Positions 11,090 to 21,544 of a DNA stretch of 64,000 nucleotides are shown here, one piece after another. Positions within the stretch are counted from its first letter, which is position 1; each line of letters starts with the position of its first letter. The notes beneath the pieces are model-generated. The model was not told the DNA's origin. It saw only the letters and a program-made list of their open reading frames with translations, and made no database searches. The stretch comes from Hypericum androsaemum (lineage: Eukaryota; Streptophyta; Magnoliopsida; Malpighiales; Hypericaceae): positions 12,456,092 to 12,520,091 of the forward strand of contig OZ023190.1 in assembly GCA_963995505.1 (NCBI GenBank). Reading direction: 5' to 3'. The translations under genes were made by a program, and so were the position numbers.

Positions 11090-12283
11090 CATACATATAT
11101 ATATATAATTGAACACTACATTGCAAAAAAATTAAGAGACAGTCCGTGCAAATAATTTTATGATAATATTTTCATACAAAGTAATAATATTTGTATAATC
11201 AATTTTTCAATAAAATCTTAAAAAAAGAAGATAAATGTCGTATTACTCCAAAAAAAGTTACACTAAAAGTACCAAAGGTAAAATTCTTTACCTATACAAA
11301 TATCATACTTTGAAGATACGCCTAAAACCAACCGCCTGGAGTCCGACGTCTAAAATCATCACGCCACAGTTACCAAAATCTAGAAGTGAAAAAATAACCA
11401 AATATTATCAGGTGTAGAATTGTCACTTTGTAAAATCTTAACCGTTGAATATATCTTATCATATTTGCAGAGTTAAGATAATAACATTTTCCGTGGCGCT
11501 CTCATCACATGGTAGCATGTGGACAAGATCCCGTTTGATATCGTTTTATTGGTTAGAGAAGGTATGGGTTGTTTATGGTCCCCCAATCCTCATGCTTTCT
11601 TCCTTGCGCCAAACAAATCTACATGGGATCATGTTTCATGTAATATTTTGTTTTGTCGCTAATTAAATTAATTCATCATCCCTATATTTTCGGCAACACA
11701 ACAAAAATAAAATCTTTTCTTTCCCGCATATATACATATCTTGTGGGGTTAAATCGTTTCAATATGGATCTAGATTTCCGTGAAATGGATCTTTTGTGGT
11801 TAAAAAATGGTGCAGGTGTACCAATTCAAAATCATGAAGAAACATATTAGGTAACGATTAGGATGTGGTCGGTAGGTAGTCGTATAATTTCATGTGGGAA
11901 AACTTTAAAGATAAAAGTTGTTTTGTACGCTGACTGACTAATGTAATTAGAGTCAAGTAAAATTTTTGAAAGTTTGATAAAATTCTTCTAACAATTATTT
12001 AATATTGATATATTCTCAAATTTAAACTCGAAACTTTATGTTTAATCAAAACAACTCTCAGTTCAAAATTATTATTGTTGGATGATATTTTTTATTTAAT
12101 TGAGAAAAAGATGATGCTGTGATGAGTGGGCCTGGTATTTGGCAAACTATTAAACTGTGGGCCCCCACCACGCTCAAGACGGGCCTACAATTCGCGATAG
12201 AACGACTTATTTATATAATTCGCAAAAGACCCGGTATATTTGGATTCTTTAATATAAATTCGCATTACGTCCTTAATATGATC
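10301..12283. other. Intergenic DNA, no gene seen
   Basis: The first ~100 bases complete the dispersed repeat broken by the copia insertion. The rest is AT-rich with short, unremarkable open frames and one AT microsatellite. I recognise no gene. Confidence 0.55.
11033..11108. repeat. (AT)n microsatellite
   Basis: About 75 bases of AT repeat with a short CATACATACATA interruption near 11085. Confidence 0.97.
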
Positions 12284-12292
12284 TATCTATAT

Positions 12293-12530
12293 GGGTTTTT
12301 TACCAATATGGTATTACAGTACCAATTTATTGTCAAAATTGTGTTACTATTAAAAATATTTCGAAAATAGTGTTCCTTTTCAAGATTGAAAAAACATTCG
12401 ACTTGGGGACCCTAGATCGAAATTTTTTTTGACTTCCGTGGTCGAAAGATTCTTTTCGATTTTGGTCCCAGGTCAAAAAAAACTTTCGACCTGAGGACTC
12501 AGATTGAAATTTTTTTTCGATCTAGAGTCA
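12293..12530 (+). repeat. Left TIR of the MULE
   Basis: About 240 bp matching the inverted right end with scattered substitutions and small gaps. It contains repeated TCGAAA/TTCGAC words that recur in both arms. Confidence 0.9.
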
Positions 12531-12639
12531 TCTCCACCACAATCTGGACAAAGTTGGATTTTTGTCGGATAAATCACAAGTCGAAATATTTTTTCAACCT
12601 GGGGACAGTGAGATCGAAACAAAATTTCGATGTGGGCCC

Positions 12640-12648
12640 TATATATAC
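12640..12648 (+). promoter_or_regulatory. TATA box for the MULE transposase
   Basis: TATATATAC just inside the left TIR, pointing toward the transposase. In maize MuDR both genes are driven from promoters at the TIRs, and the layout here is the same. Confidence 0.5.
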
Positions 12649-12929
12649 AAATCCACCAAAGCCTTTCCTTTCATCATAGAAGAACGGAATTCCTCCCTCC
12701 TTTAACTCAGGTACATTTTTTTTAATTACTTAATTACTTTGTCATCAATTCAATTCAGTAGACAATTATTTTATTTTGTGAACATTGATGATGAGAAAAT
12801 TATGCCAAATTAAGTAGATTATGCCACCATGAAATTAGTTCATAAGAAAAAAAAGAGAGAATTTTATTAGTAACAAGTTCATTAGATACTGAAAAATTAT
12901 TCTAATGAGGAAATTTGATTAGTAATAAG

Positions 12930-13372
12930 CAAGGTTTTCAAATACAACCCGGAGAGCGACCCGATCTTGCCTCCGGATCGCATTTCAATCTGTCAGACCG
13001 GTTGGACTGCCAGTCAGACCGGTTGGATCCCACAACCCTAATTTTTTATTTCCTTTTTGACCCATCATAACCTTGAAATCCTAAGAAAAAAAAGAAAATA
13101 TCCAAACATAATTTTCCTCTTTTTATTATGGCTGGTCAATTTTTTTGGATCAAAATATCTGACCAATCTTGATTTTTTGGCCAAAATATCTGACCAACCC
13201 TTATTTTTTGGTTCAACTTTACGAACCAGAAAAAATTGAGTCAAAAATTTGGTCAAACTGCCTGGTCCGACCTTTTTTTGGGAGGTTGGTAAGGTTGGCG
13301 CTTTTATGGCCATACCCGATACGCTCTATTGACTGAAGTCCAACCAGTCGGACCGCGTATTTAATAACCTTG
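12930..13372. mobile_element. hAT-like MITE, copy 1 (443 bp)
   Basis: Starts CAAGGTTTTCAAATAC; the other end, inverted, reads CAAGGTTATTAAATACGC. It is flanked by a perfect 8-bp duplication, GTAATAAG (12922-12929 and 13373-13380), the hAT target length. Interior contains ACCGGTTGGA-like words. It has no transposase, so it must have been mobilised in trans. Confidence 0.88.
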
Positions 13373-13518
13373 GTAATAAGTTCAATAGATACTAGAAAAT
13401 TTTTTTAATGAGGGAATTTGATTAGTAATAAGTTCATTAAATACTAGAAATTTTTTTATTTCATTAGAATAGAACATGTGTATTGTCTATTGAATTCATT
13501 AGCATATTTTAATTAAAT

Positions 13519-15490
13519 TTGATGGATTATGCCACCTCTAATTATGTGTCAACTTCTTTTATTATAGTGTTAAAAATAGATTTACGGAATGTACGAATAA
13601 CTTTGAAATATGATAGAAAAATGTACTTCAACAGTGAAATCGATTTTTATTACATCGATGGTTCAGAAAAAAAGTTCAAGTGTTATGAAGATTTCTCCTA
13701 TGATGTGTTATTGACAAAAGTATATGAAAAGACTATTGGTCCTGGTGAAGAAGTTCGTAGGCTGCTATTTAGATATCTTATTGACAGAGAAATTTTTTAT
13801 CAAATACCTATTGACAACGATGGAGATGTTAGGAATATGATTCACACAATGATTATGTTTGTAGGACCGTACAAGAGTGTGATTTATTTGGAAATTATTG
13901 TGGAGAAGAGGGTGTCGAATAATGACCAAATGTTGGCTTTCATGAAAGCCAGTTACTGAGTAGTGATGGAGCTGGTCCGTCAAAAGTGACGCCTCTTGTT
14001 GTTCCTTTCATAAGGGATGGTGATGGAGCTGGTCCGTCAAGAGTGACGCCTCTTGTTGTTCCTTCCATAAGGGATGGTGATGGAGCTGGTCCGTCAAGAG
14101 TGACGCCTCTTGTTGTTCCTTCCATAAGGGATGGTCTTGGAGCTGGTCCGTCAAAAGTGACGCCTCTTGTTGTTCCTTCCATAAGGGATGATGATGTTGA
14201 TGATTATGAAATCCAAACAGATTGGTTTGAATATCATCCTACAGAAGTACATCCATATGCAACAACAAATTTCCATACCGCAGAAGAAGAAGAAGAAGAA
14301 CTATACGGAGAAGAAGAAGACGAAGAAGAATAATAACATGGATGACGGCAGTTTGAAGGGCACTATTATGAAGTTACTGCAATTGAGCATGGTGAACACG
14401 AATCGATAAGTATTTACGATGAAGATTGGGGAGCGCACACCGAAATAGATGGAAGTTGTGATGGTGAATCGAAGAAGGGTACGATTTGGAGTACCAAACA
14501 AGATACAATTAGACAGATCGAGAGATTCTCAATGAAAGTGCAGTGCGAGTTAAAGCTTAAGGAAACAAGACCCTGCATTTACGCTGTGAAGTGTAAAAAA
14601 TGGGAAGAAGGGTGTAAATAGAAGATCTGTATTTCAGCAAAGGGCTTAGTACTTCCTACTTGGCAAATAGTAAAATACATCCACCCGCATACTTGTAGTG
14701 CTGAACGACCTTCAAAAGATCAACGACAACCCAGGTCTGCTCACATTGTAGAAATAATTATGAATATAGTTGCGCAACAACCAGACATTCTAATTAGGTT
14801 TATAATTACTGAGATCCAAGACCGCATTGGATTCGAACCTCTTACAAGAAAGCTTAGTGGGGAAGAGAGAGGGCATTTAAGGAGTTATTGGGGGGTTGGG
14901 ACAAATCATACAATCGCCTTCCGCAATAGTTTGCTGCGTGCAAGGCTAAGAATCTAGGAACTGTTGTACAATGGGAATATTATCACTACGTACCAGGTGT
15001 AGACCATTATGTGGTTCCTCTTAAACCTGGGACAAAAATATTAAGGCGAGTCTTCTGGAGCTTCAAGCCCTGCATTGAAGTTTTCCAACATTGCATCCCT
15101 GTGTTGGAGATTAATGGAACATTCTTGTATGGAAAGTACAAGCATACCCTTTTGATCGCCACTGCTATTGATGGAAATAATTGTGTACTTTCAATAGCAT
15201 TTGCCCTTGTTGAGAGCGAGAATACCAGTAGTTGGCCCTGGTTTATGAGATAAATCAGGATGCATGTGACTCCTGACCGAGGCGACATATATGTTATTTT
15301 TTATCGGCACAGAGGCATATTGAGGGCAATGGTGGATGACAATGGTTGGGGAGAAAGTTCGGAGACTGCCCATCGATATTGTCTTAGACACATTACAAGC
15401 AATCTCAACACCCACTTCAAGAACGACGCTATTAAGAATGTGATGATGATTGCAGGTACTCATGGAAAGACAAAGAGTAATCGATACTGA
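13519..15490 (+). pseudogene. mudrA-like: MuDR-type MULE transposase, broken
   Basis: From ATG 13519 an open stretch of 146 codons forms the N-terminal region. After a stop it continues with an in-frame 57-bp repeat array and an acidic EEEEEELYGEEEDEEE run. The zinc-binding/DNA-binding part follows (RPCIYAVKCKKWEEGC, YIHPHTCSAERPSKDQ). The MULE core lies at 15000-15480 (SFKPCIEVFQHCIPVLEING, FLYGKYKHTLLIATAIDGNN, ESENTSSWPWFM, then HRYCLRHITSNLNTHFKND). The usual Asp of the DGTHLYGKY motif is Asn here, and the Asp of the SDRHPGI-type motif is Tyr, so two catalytic acids are gone. Stops and shifts near 13959, 14333, 14621, 14956, 15251 and 15488 also break it. The C-terminal zinc knuckle is not visible. 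Confidence 0.9.
13966..14190 (+). repeat. 57-bp in-frame minisatellite, four copies
   Basis: Four tandem units of 57 bp. Because 57 is divisible by three, each adds 19 residues (VTPLVVPSIRDGDGAGPSR) to the transposase linker without a shift. One unit has D-to-L and other small changes. Confidence 0.92.
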
Positions 15491-16800
15491 CATACTGCCA
15501 CATGGCTCTATAAAATTCTGCCCAATTTTGGTCAGTTTGGTTATGCCGGTCTGCACTGCTATGTGTCCCCTCATCGTTCTCAGGGGCTGCCAAAATATGC
15601 TGCATCATTCCAAATTGTTGTAACACCTGGTCGAAATAATGCCACTCCACATGACGAAAGCATATCAACGGGACTTGTGTGCCAACCACAAAGCTTGATC
15701 CCGATGGCATACTTGCAGCAACTTAGCAATGATATCTGTAGTATACGGCATCCAAACCACCTACAATACAGACACGCTAATAGGATCATCAAATAATCTT
15801 TTTCTACAATATTTCTAAAATCGTAACAAAAGTTACTTACATCTGAATTTTTTAACTCGTCGAACATGCGGCGGTAGTAGGACATATTGGTCATTTTTTG
15901 GGTCTGACCTCGATCTATAGTGCCAGTCCACCTGCAAAACTCAGTCATTATATATTTGATACTACTCTATAACACATTACTAGAATATAAATGGTATTAA
16001 ATAATAATAAGAGTACTTGATGCCCAATGGCTCATCATCAGCTTGCTCCTGAGGCTCACGGTAAACCGGGCGAGTTGGGATGATCCTTTCATAAGCCCAC
16101 ATACAAACCAGTTGCATAGCCCCGCAAAGTATTTTTGATGTTGGGCTGGTAGCTCTGCATAACTGGTGATACATGTGTGTCAAACACGCACTACCCTAAC
16201 TATATGTGCCAATTGCCTCAACATCAACAAGAAGTGGCAACCAGCCGATGTAGACCATTCAGTCGGCGGACTCAGGAAATAGCATGCATCCGATAAGTCG
16301 CATTATGTTTGGTTGAACATATCGCTGCATGAACTCATCATCAGCATCATCTGGGATATCCGTAGGCTTAAAATTTGTGTCAAACTACTCCATCAAAATT
16401 CGATTGCCCGTTGACAAGTTTTGGACTATCCCGTGGGCTCATGCCAAAGAGGCCATAACACAACTCTTTCCATTGGGGAGGTGTTTGTGGTCCCGTGGAT
16501 GGATTTCTATCAATAGGAAGCCCGAGCAATACAGACACATCCTGGAGAGTAATTGTTATCTCTCCCTCAGGCATGTGGAAAGTGTGTGTTTCTGGCCACC
16601 ACCGCTCCACCAGAGCGGTAACCAGTGCAGTATCGATAACGACGTCGCCAATGCACCAAACGTCCCAAAAATCGGCGGCCTTCATATACTCTATGAATTT
16701 CTGGTTATTCACACCCGCTGTGAGCAACTTGCGACGACGGAAGCTCAACGGCTTGTTATTTGGACTTCGGTTCTCAACCTACACAAAATAACCAATAGCA
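15435..16800 (-). pseudogene. Plant mobile domain (PMD, MAIN/MAIL1-like) gene, broken
   Basis: Read on the minus strand from 16748, the protein shows the PMD hallmark (LVERWWPETHTFHMPEGEIT, then ITLQDVSVLLGLPIDRNP). It continues through YVQPNIMRLIGCMLFPES, the segment at 16183 (LTHMYHQLCRATSPTSK, then MWAYERIIPTRP), and VPLICFRHVEWHYFDQVLQQ with FYRAMWQYV near the end. A GT-AG intron is visible at 16016-15932 (donor GTACTC, acceptor TTTGCAG), and a second is likely before ~15750. In-frame stops after GVV (16380) and near 16250 and 16210 show decay. PMD proteins include host factors MAIN and MAIL1 and many transposon-borne copies. Position inside the TIRs, tail to tail with the transposase, says this copy belongs to the element. 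Confidence 0.88.
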
Positions 16801-17083
16801 AAACTAAAAAATATATTATTTAAAAAATATTGAATATAATACTCGTAATTTTTAATTACGTATCTCACAATTTTAAACGAGTTGTGAACGGTGCACATTT
16901 TGGTAACGTAACAAAGTGTCATCTACGGGTCCGCCATTCCCCAAATAACAGGATACGTCTGACTGTGAAGCCAAATCTAAATTCTTAACAATAAGAATGA
17001 GAAATTCATAATTAAAATAATAAGAATACAAAATAAAATAATAAGTCATAATTAATAAATTAAAATTTAATTAAGGTATTTAT

Positions 17084-17334
17084 TAAGGTTTTCAAATATG
17101 ACCCGGAGAGCAACTCGTATTTTAACCGGTCTAACCGGTTGGAGCACCGATCATACCAATACTTTTTGGGCGGTTCATAATATTGACGATTTTTTGGTAT
17201 CGGTCTGACCGGTTGGACCACCAGTCAGACCAATATTTTTTGAGTAGTTCGTAATGTTGATAGTTTTCTGGCCAAACCCAGTGTGCACACTAAATTACGG
17301 TCCGACCTATTGGACCGCGTATTTAAAAATCATG
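17084..17334. mobile_element. hAT-like MITE, copy 2 (251 bp)
   Basis: Starts TAAGGTTTTCAAATATGACC; the far end inverted reads CATGATTTTTAAATACGC. It is flanked by a perfect 8-bp duplication GTATTTAT (17076-17083 and 17335-17342). It is the same family as the copy at 12930 (shared CCCGGAGAGC start, ACCGGTTGGA words and GGACCGCGTATTTAA end) but shorter. Confidence 0.87.
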
Positions 17335-17342
17335 GTATTTAT

Positions 17343-17744
17343 TTAACACCTACAGAAAAATTATATTTAATTAACTAACTAAACAAAATTAAATTAACTA
17401 ACTATTCAAAAAATTAAATTAACTAACAACTCAAAAAATTAAATTAACTAACTAAACAAAGTTATAGTTCAATTATCTAACTAAACAAAATTATAGTTCA
17501 ATTAACTAACTAAAAAAATTAAATTAACTAATTTAAAGCAAAAAAATTAGTTATACCGCACGGCGATCGGTCGGCGAACAGCGAGGACGGCAGCTGCCAA
17601 CGGCGGGGACGAGTGGTCGGTGAACACGAGGACGGCATCTGGGGTACCCTTGGTCGAAAAAATTTTGGGCTGCTCCCACTATCCCGACCGAATCTGCCGA
17701 AATTCAACTATTTGAGATTGCATGGATGAGGTTATATAGTTTTA
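17343..17744. other. MULE subterminal region
   Basis: About 170 bases of AACTAACTAAA-type short repeats (17370-17550), then a GC-rich patch (17550-17650) before the right TIR. On the minus strand an inward TATA box lies at 17731-17739. No other gene seen. Confidence 0.6.
17731..17739 (-). promoter_or_regulatory. TATA box for the PMD gene
   Basis: CTATATAAC on the minus strand just inside the right TIR, pointing toward the PMD gene. It mirrors the transposase TATA at the left end. Confidence 0.4.
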
Positions 17745-18003
17745 AGTCGAAAAATAATTTCGACTTGGGTCACTGGTCGAAATTTTTTTCGACCTGGGAC
17801 CAAAATTGAAAAGAATCTTTCGACAATGGAAGTCAAAAATTTTTTTTGATTTGGTCCCAAGTCGAAATTATTTTTCGATCTAGGGTCCCGAGGTCGAAAT
17901 TTTTTTTCTATCTTGAAAAGGGACACCATTCTCAAAATATTTTTAATAGTAACACCATTTTGGTAATAAATTGGTACTGTAGCACCATATTGGTAAAAAA
18001 TCC
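17745..18003 (-). repeat. Right TIR of the MULE
   Basis: Inverted counterpart of 12293-12530, with an extra ~25 bases relative to the left arm. Followed by the ATCTATAT duplication. Confidence 0.9.
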
Positions 18004-18012
18004 ATCTATATC

Positions 18013-18491
18013 AAGTGACAATTATATTAAGTTCGGGCCAGTGATAAAAAAGTTAGTAACATCAACTTTTTTTATGAAGGGACATGGGTAACAGTTCCTA
18101 TCTAACATCCTAAAAAAAACAATTCCTATCCAACAACATTTTGATAAGACTCTTTGTTCCTTTAGAGGACAGATGAAATAGTATACACTGAAAAGAAGAA
18201 ATTATTTCCTCAAAAAAAAAAGAAAAGAAGAAATTCGTGCATTTATCATTGCTACTTTTTTTCCATGTCTAGTCGTAATAATTCCGATCTGATGATACTA
18301 TATAACAATGTGGAAAAAAGTTCCAAATGTTTATGACAGGCGATTTGTTTGACCCTTTTTGCGCAGCAGATCCAAAACATGATTCCCATGACTTGATGGA
18401 TCGATTTGGCGTTGGTGGGACAACGTCTAATGCAAACAAAAATCCCTCATGTTGATTTTGAGTAACAACAGGAAATTAAAGGTTGAAGGTA
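18013..18491. other. Short intergenic spacer between two MULEs
   Basis: No gene, repeat or RNA recognised in these ~480 bases. Confidence 0.6.
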
Positions 18492-18500
18492 AATTTTCTT

Positions 18501-20038
18501 GGGCAAATTACCCTCACGTCCCTGAGGTTTGGTCACCCTCCCCCTAGGGTCCCTGACTTTTGGAAAATGATTGTCCCGTCCCTAAGTTTTGATGATAATA
18601 GACTCTCGGGTCCCTGGAGCCAGAATATTCTATATTCTCCGGCGAATCCCCACTTGAAAAGATAAAAATGCCCCTCCTACTAAAAAAAGAAAGTCATAAC
18701 AAAAAAAAAATCAAAAACCATCTTCTTTTCCAATCCCAAGCATGTTCATCTTCTTCCTAGAAATCAAAATCTTTGAATTAAAAATTAAAATCAACAAAAA
18801 TAACTAAACCAACACAAAGAAATCAATCGAAACCAGAATGGGCAAATCATTGGCCTCTTTCAACGAAAGCAAAAAATTGAGTGGGGGATTGGAGGGAAAT
18901 TGGGGTTCGGAGTTTGACGACTTCGTCGAGGTCATTGGCCTCTCTCTCAATGGTCAGCTGGTTCTTCTTTTCGGCATCAAAGAGCAAACATCCGTTCATC
19001 GAGGTTGCCGTTCTCTCCTCCTCCATCAAGCTCCGGACCCAAATTCGCGATTGGAGGGATTCTGGGCTTTGCGATGGCGGCGACAAAGCAGCAGCGGGTG
19101 ACGCTGAGGGCGTCGAAGATGCAGAGGAGGTCATCGACACGGGTCGCCGAGGGCGTCGAGGATGGGAGGAGGTCGTCGACGAGGGTCGTCAAGGCAACCA
19201 GAATGGGAGGAGGTGGTCGCCGAGGGCGTCGAGGATGGGAGGTTAGACTTTGGATTTAGGTTTTCTGTGTTTTGTTTTGTTTTAGATGATGATTCATAAT
19301 TCTGGATTGGGTTGAGTTTTATTATTTTGGATGTTTGGCCCTCTCTTCTGGGTTTGAAGTGTTTGGCCCTCTCTCTTCTGTGTAATGATTTGTCAGAGGA
19401 TGTGAGTTCTTGGCGAACCACCAATGATTCTGAGGTTGCGGGTCCATAACTGGACAAGCGGGAGTTCGGCAGGAGACCATTGTCGACCACTTGAGGTTTG
19501 GATTGGGCTGGATTTTCGGTCTCGATTCTTCTTCTTAGTTTAAATCCCATCCAATTCCTTTAAATGGGTATCCCAATTAGGCTAGATTCTTCTTCTTGCG
19601 AAACGAAGAAAAGGGTGGTTGCAATTTTGGTTTTGGGTTTTCTTAGTTCCGCTCTCGTTGGGGGTTTATTTGCAACAAGTACACCATTTTTTGTTCTAGG
19701 TTTTCTTTGCTCGTCACGTTCTTTTTGGGTTAAATTCTGGGTTTCATGGTTGAAGATTGTTTTTGAGTTTTAATTTAATTTTGGTTGAAGGTGGGAGGAA
19801 GAAGATGAAATGGGAGGAAGAAGAAGGGGAAGGAAAAAGGGGTTTTTTTTTATTTTTTAGTGGGAGGGTATTTTGGTCATTTCAGGTGGGGGTTCACCGG
19901 AGAAAAAGGAATATTCCGGCTCCAGGGACCTGATAGTCTATTATCATCAAAACTTAGGGATGGGACAATCATTTTCCAAAAGTCAGGGACCCTAGGGGGA
20001 GGGTGACCAAACCTCAGGGATGTGAGAGTAATTTGCCC
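18501..20038. mobile_element. Non-autonomous long-TIR MULE (Pack-MULE-like)
   Basis: 1538 bp. Both ends begin GGGCAAATTAC when read inward, and the inverted arms match for about 170 bases (18501-18665 and 19868-20038; CTCCCCCTAGGGTCCCTGAC is shared). The flanks carry a perfect 9-bp duplication, AATTTTCTT (18492-18500 and 20039-20047). There is no transposase. The interior is more GC-rich than the surroundings and has open frames on both strands, as in Pack-MULEs that captured host gene pieces. I cannot name the source. Confidence 0.88.
18838..19770. other. GC-rich cargo of the Pack-MULE-like element
   Basis: Open frames run on both strands (for example 18838-19101 and 18881-19246 plus; 18847-19140 and 19131-19550 minus). 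None matches a family I know. The minus frame at 18847-19140 has an acidic/basic helical stretch (AEKKNQLTIEREANDLDEV) that looks more protein-like than its overlap partners. A short repeat, GCCGAGGGCGTCGAGGATGG, occurs at least twice between 19145 and 19240. Confidence 0.4.
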
Positions 20039-20047
20039 AATTTTCTT

Positions 20048-20790
20048 TGTACATGGAAAAAGCAACTTTCAAATTTTAAGACATCCATGCGTAAGCCCAA
20101 GCAAGAGTTGGGCCTACAAGTGACAGCTTGTTGAGCCAGTTGCAAAGTAGGACATATATTTGAAATTTTACTATGGTCACATTTATATAATTTGGTGTAT
20201 TTAGTGTTATATTTTTATAAGTTTTCATATTTTTTATGGATCTTACAGAATTTATTTATCTTTAATTTTATGACATTTCTGTTGGTCAAATCATACTAAT
20301 TTTGAGTACTAAAATGAAAAGACTGAAACTATCAGATACCCATTGGATGCTTTCCCATACTTTAAACTAGTTATTAGTTATTAAGTCCTCATGTTGTCGT
20401 GAACACATGAGGAAGAGCGTGCAATTGCCGGAATCAACTGCTTAATTTTAGTCTACTTTATGTGTGCAAGTCCACACTTCTCACAAACTATTTTTCTATT
20501 CGAGAATCAATTTTAAAGAAATCAAGGATTAAACTCTCTGATAAAGTATAATCATTATATTAAAAAATCAACTTTCAAAAAAATTTGAGAGTTAAGCAAG
20601 CAACCTACTACAAACCCTTAGTCAGTCAATCGATTCGAGCTTAAATATTAGTAACCAAGTTCATGGTCACAAACTTTTACTGTGGTCGTATACGACAGTT
20701 TTAAACAGTGACAATAATCGTAGATTCCAAATTAAGTTACCAACAATTTTTTAAACCGTGACCATAGTCGTAGATTCCAGATTAAGTTAC
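20048..20790. other. Intergenic DNA, no gene seen
   Basis: AT-rich. Near 20718 and 20769 the word CGTAGATTCCARATTAAGTTAC occurs twice about 50 bases apart, a short local duplication at the insertion site of the solo LTR. Confidence 0.55.
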
Positions 20791-20899
20791 GACTTTGTTG
20801 AAGTACAAAAATTATCTCAATATTTGATATGGCAAGATCGTTTCCGGTCTTTTGATTAGACAGACCTGCCCTTCGATTGGAATGAAAATAGACCCGATT

Positions 20900-21075
20900 G
20901 GTTGTCGATCTCAAGCCTTTGTTGTCGGTCTCAAGCTCAGTGATCGATCTCAAGCCTTTGTTGTCGGTCTCAAACTCAGTGATCGGTCTCAGCCTCAGTG
21001 ACCGATCTCAAGCCAATGTTATCGGTCTCAAGCTCAGTGATCGGTCTCAGCCTCAGTGACCGATCTCAAGTGTTT
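20900..21075. repeat. Minisatellite of CGGTCTCA units in solo LTR A
   Basis: Alternating GTTGTCGGTCTCAAGCTCAG and TGATCGGTCTCAGCCTCAG type units in imperfect tandem order. Confidence 0.8.
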
Positions 21076-21544
21076 GTCGGGTTTTGCACCCCTTCTTGGA
21101 GTGGGTCGACGCTCGATTACTTTTTGGATAGGCCGGTGCTCCACTTAGGCTGGCCCTAACTCGCCTTTTGGTAGGCCAATATTCGTTGGCCCCTCATTGT
21201 TGGTCTTTGATAGATCAGCCATTGCCTTTGACTCAGGCATCGGGTTGAGCTAATTCTTTCGGTTATGGAAAGGCAAGACAAAGATCTACAACTTTGAAGT
21301 TTATGAATTCTTCATATTCGAGTCGTAGTAAGGCCAAAAATCCACATCAAGGTGAGTTCGTCTGGTCTGATTTTGCCTGGGTGATACACTTCGGTAGAAT
21401 GATCATAACTTTTTATCTAGACATCGGATTGAGATGAATCAAGTTTCTACGAGAGGTAAGACGTAGACCTACAACTTTGTAATTTATGGTTTCTTCAAAT
21501 TCTAAGTGTAATGAGGCCAAAAGTCCATTTGAAGACGAGGTAGC

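Larger units (their letters stand above)
12293..18003. mobile_element. MuDR-like MULE with convergent transposase and PMD genes
   Basis: A 5.7-kb element. The ends are inverted copies: the left starts GGGTTTTTTACCAATATGG and the right, on the other strand, starts GGATTTTTTACCAATATGG. Similarity continues for about 240 bases. The flanks share ATCTATAT (12285-12292 and 18004-18011), 8 of the 9 bp expected for a MULE target duplication. Inside are a MULE transposase reading right (13.5-15.5 kb) and a plant-mobile-domain gene reading left (16.8-15.4 kb), meeting tail to tail. TATA boxes lie just inside each TIR pointing inward. Both genes are broken, and two smaller transposons have inserted. Confidence 0.92.

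Noticed and set aside
15435..16800. A host MAIN/MAIL1-like gene
   Set aside because: PMD similarity is real, but it lies between MULE TIRs, is convergent with the transposase and has several in-frame stops.
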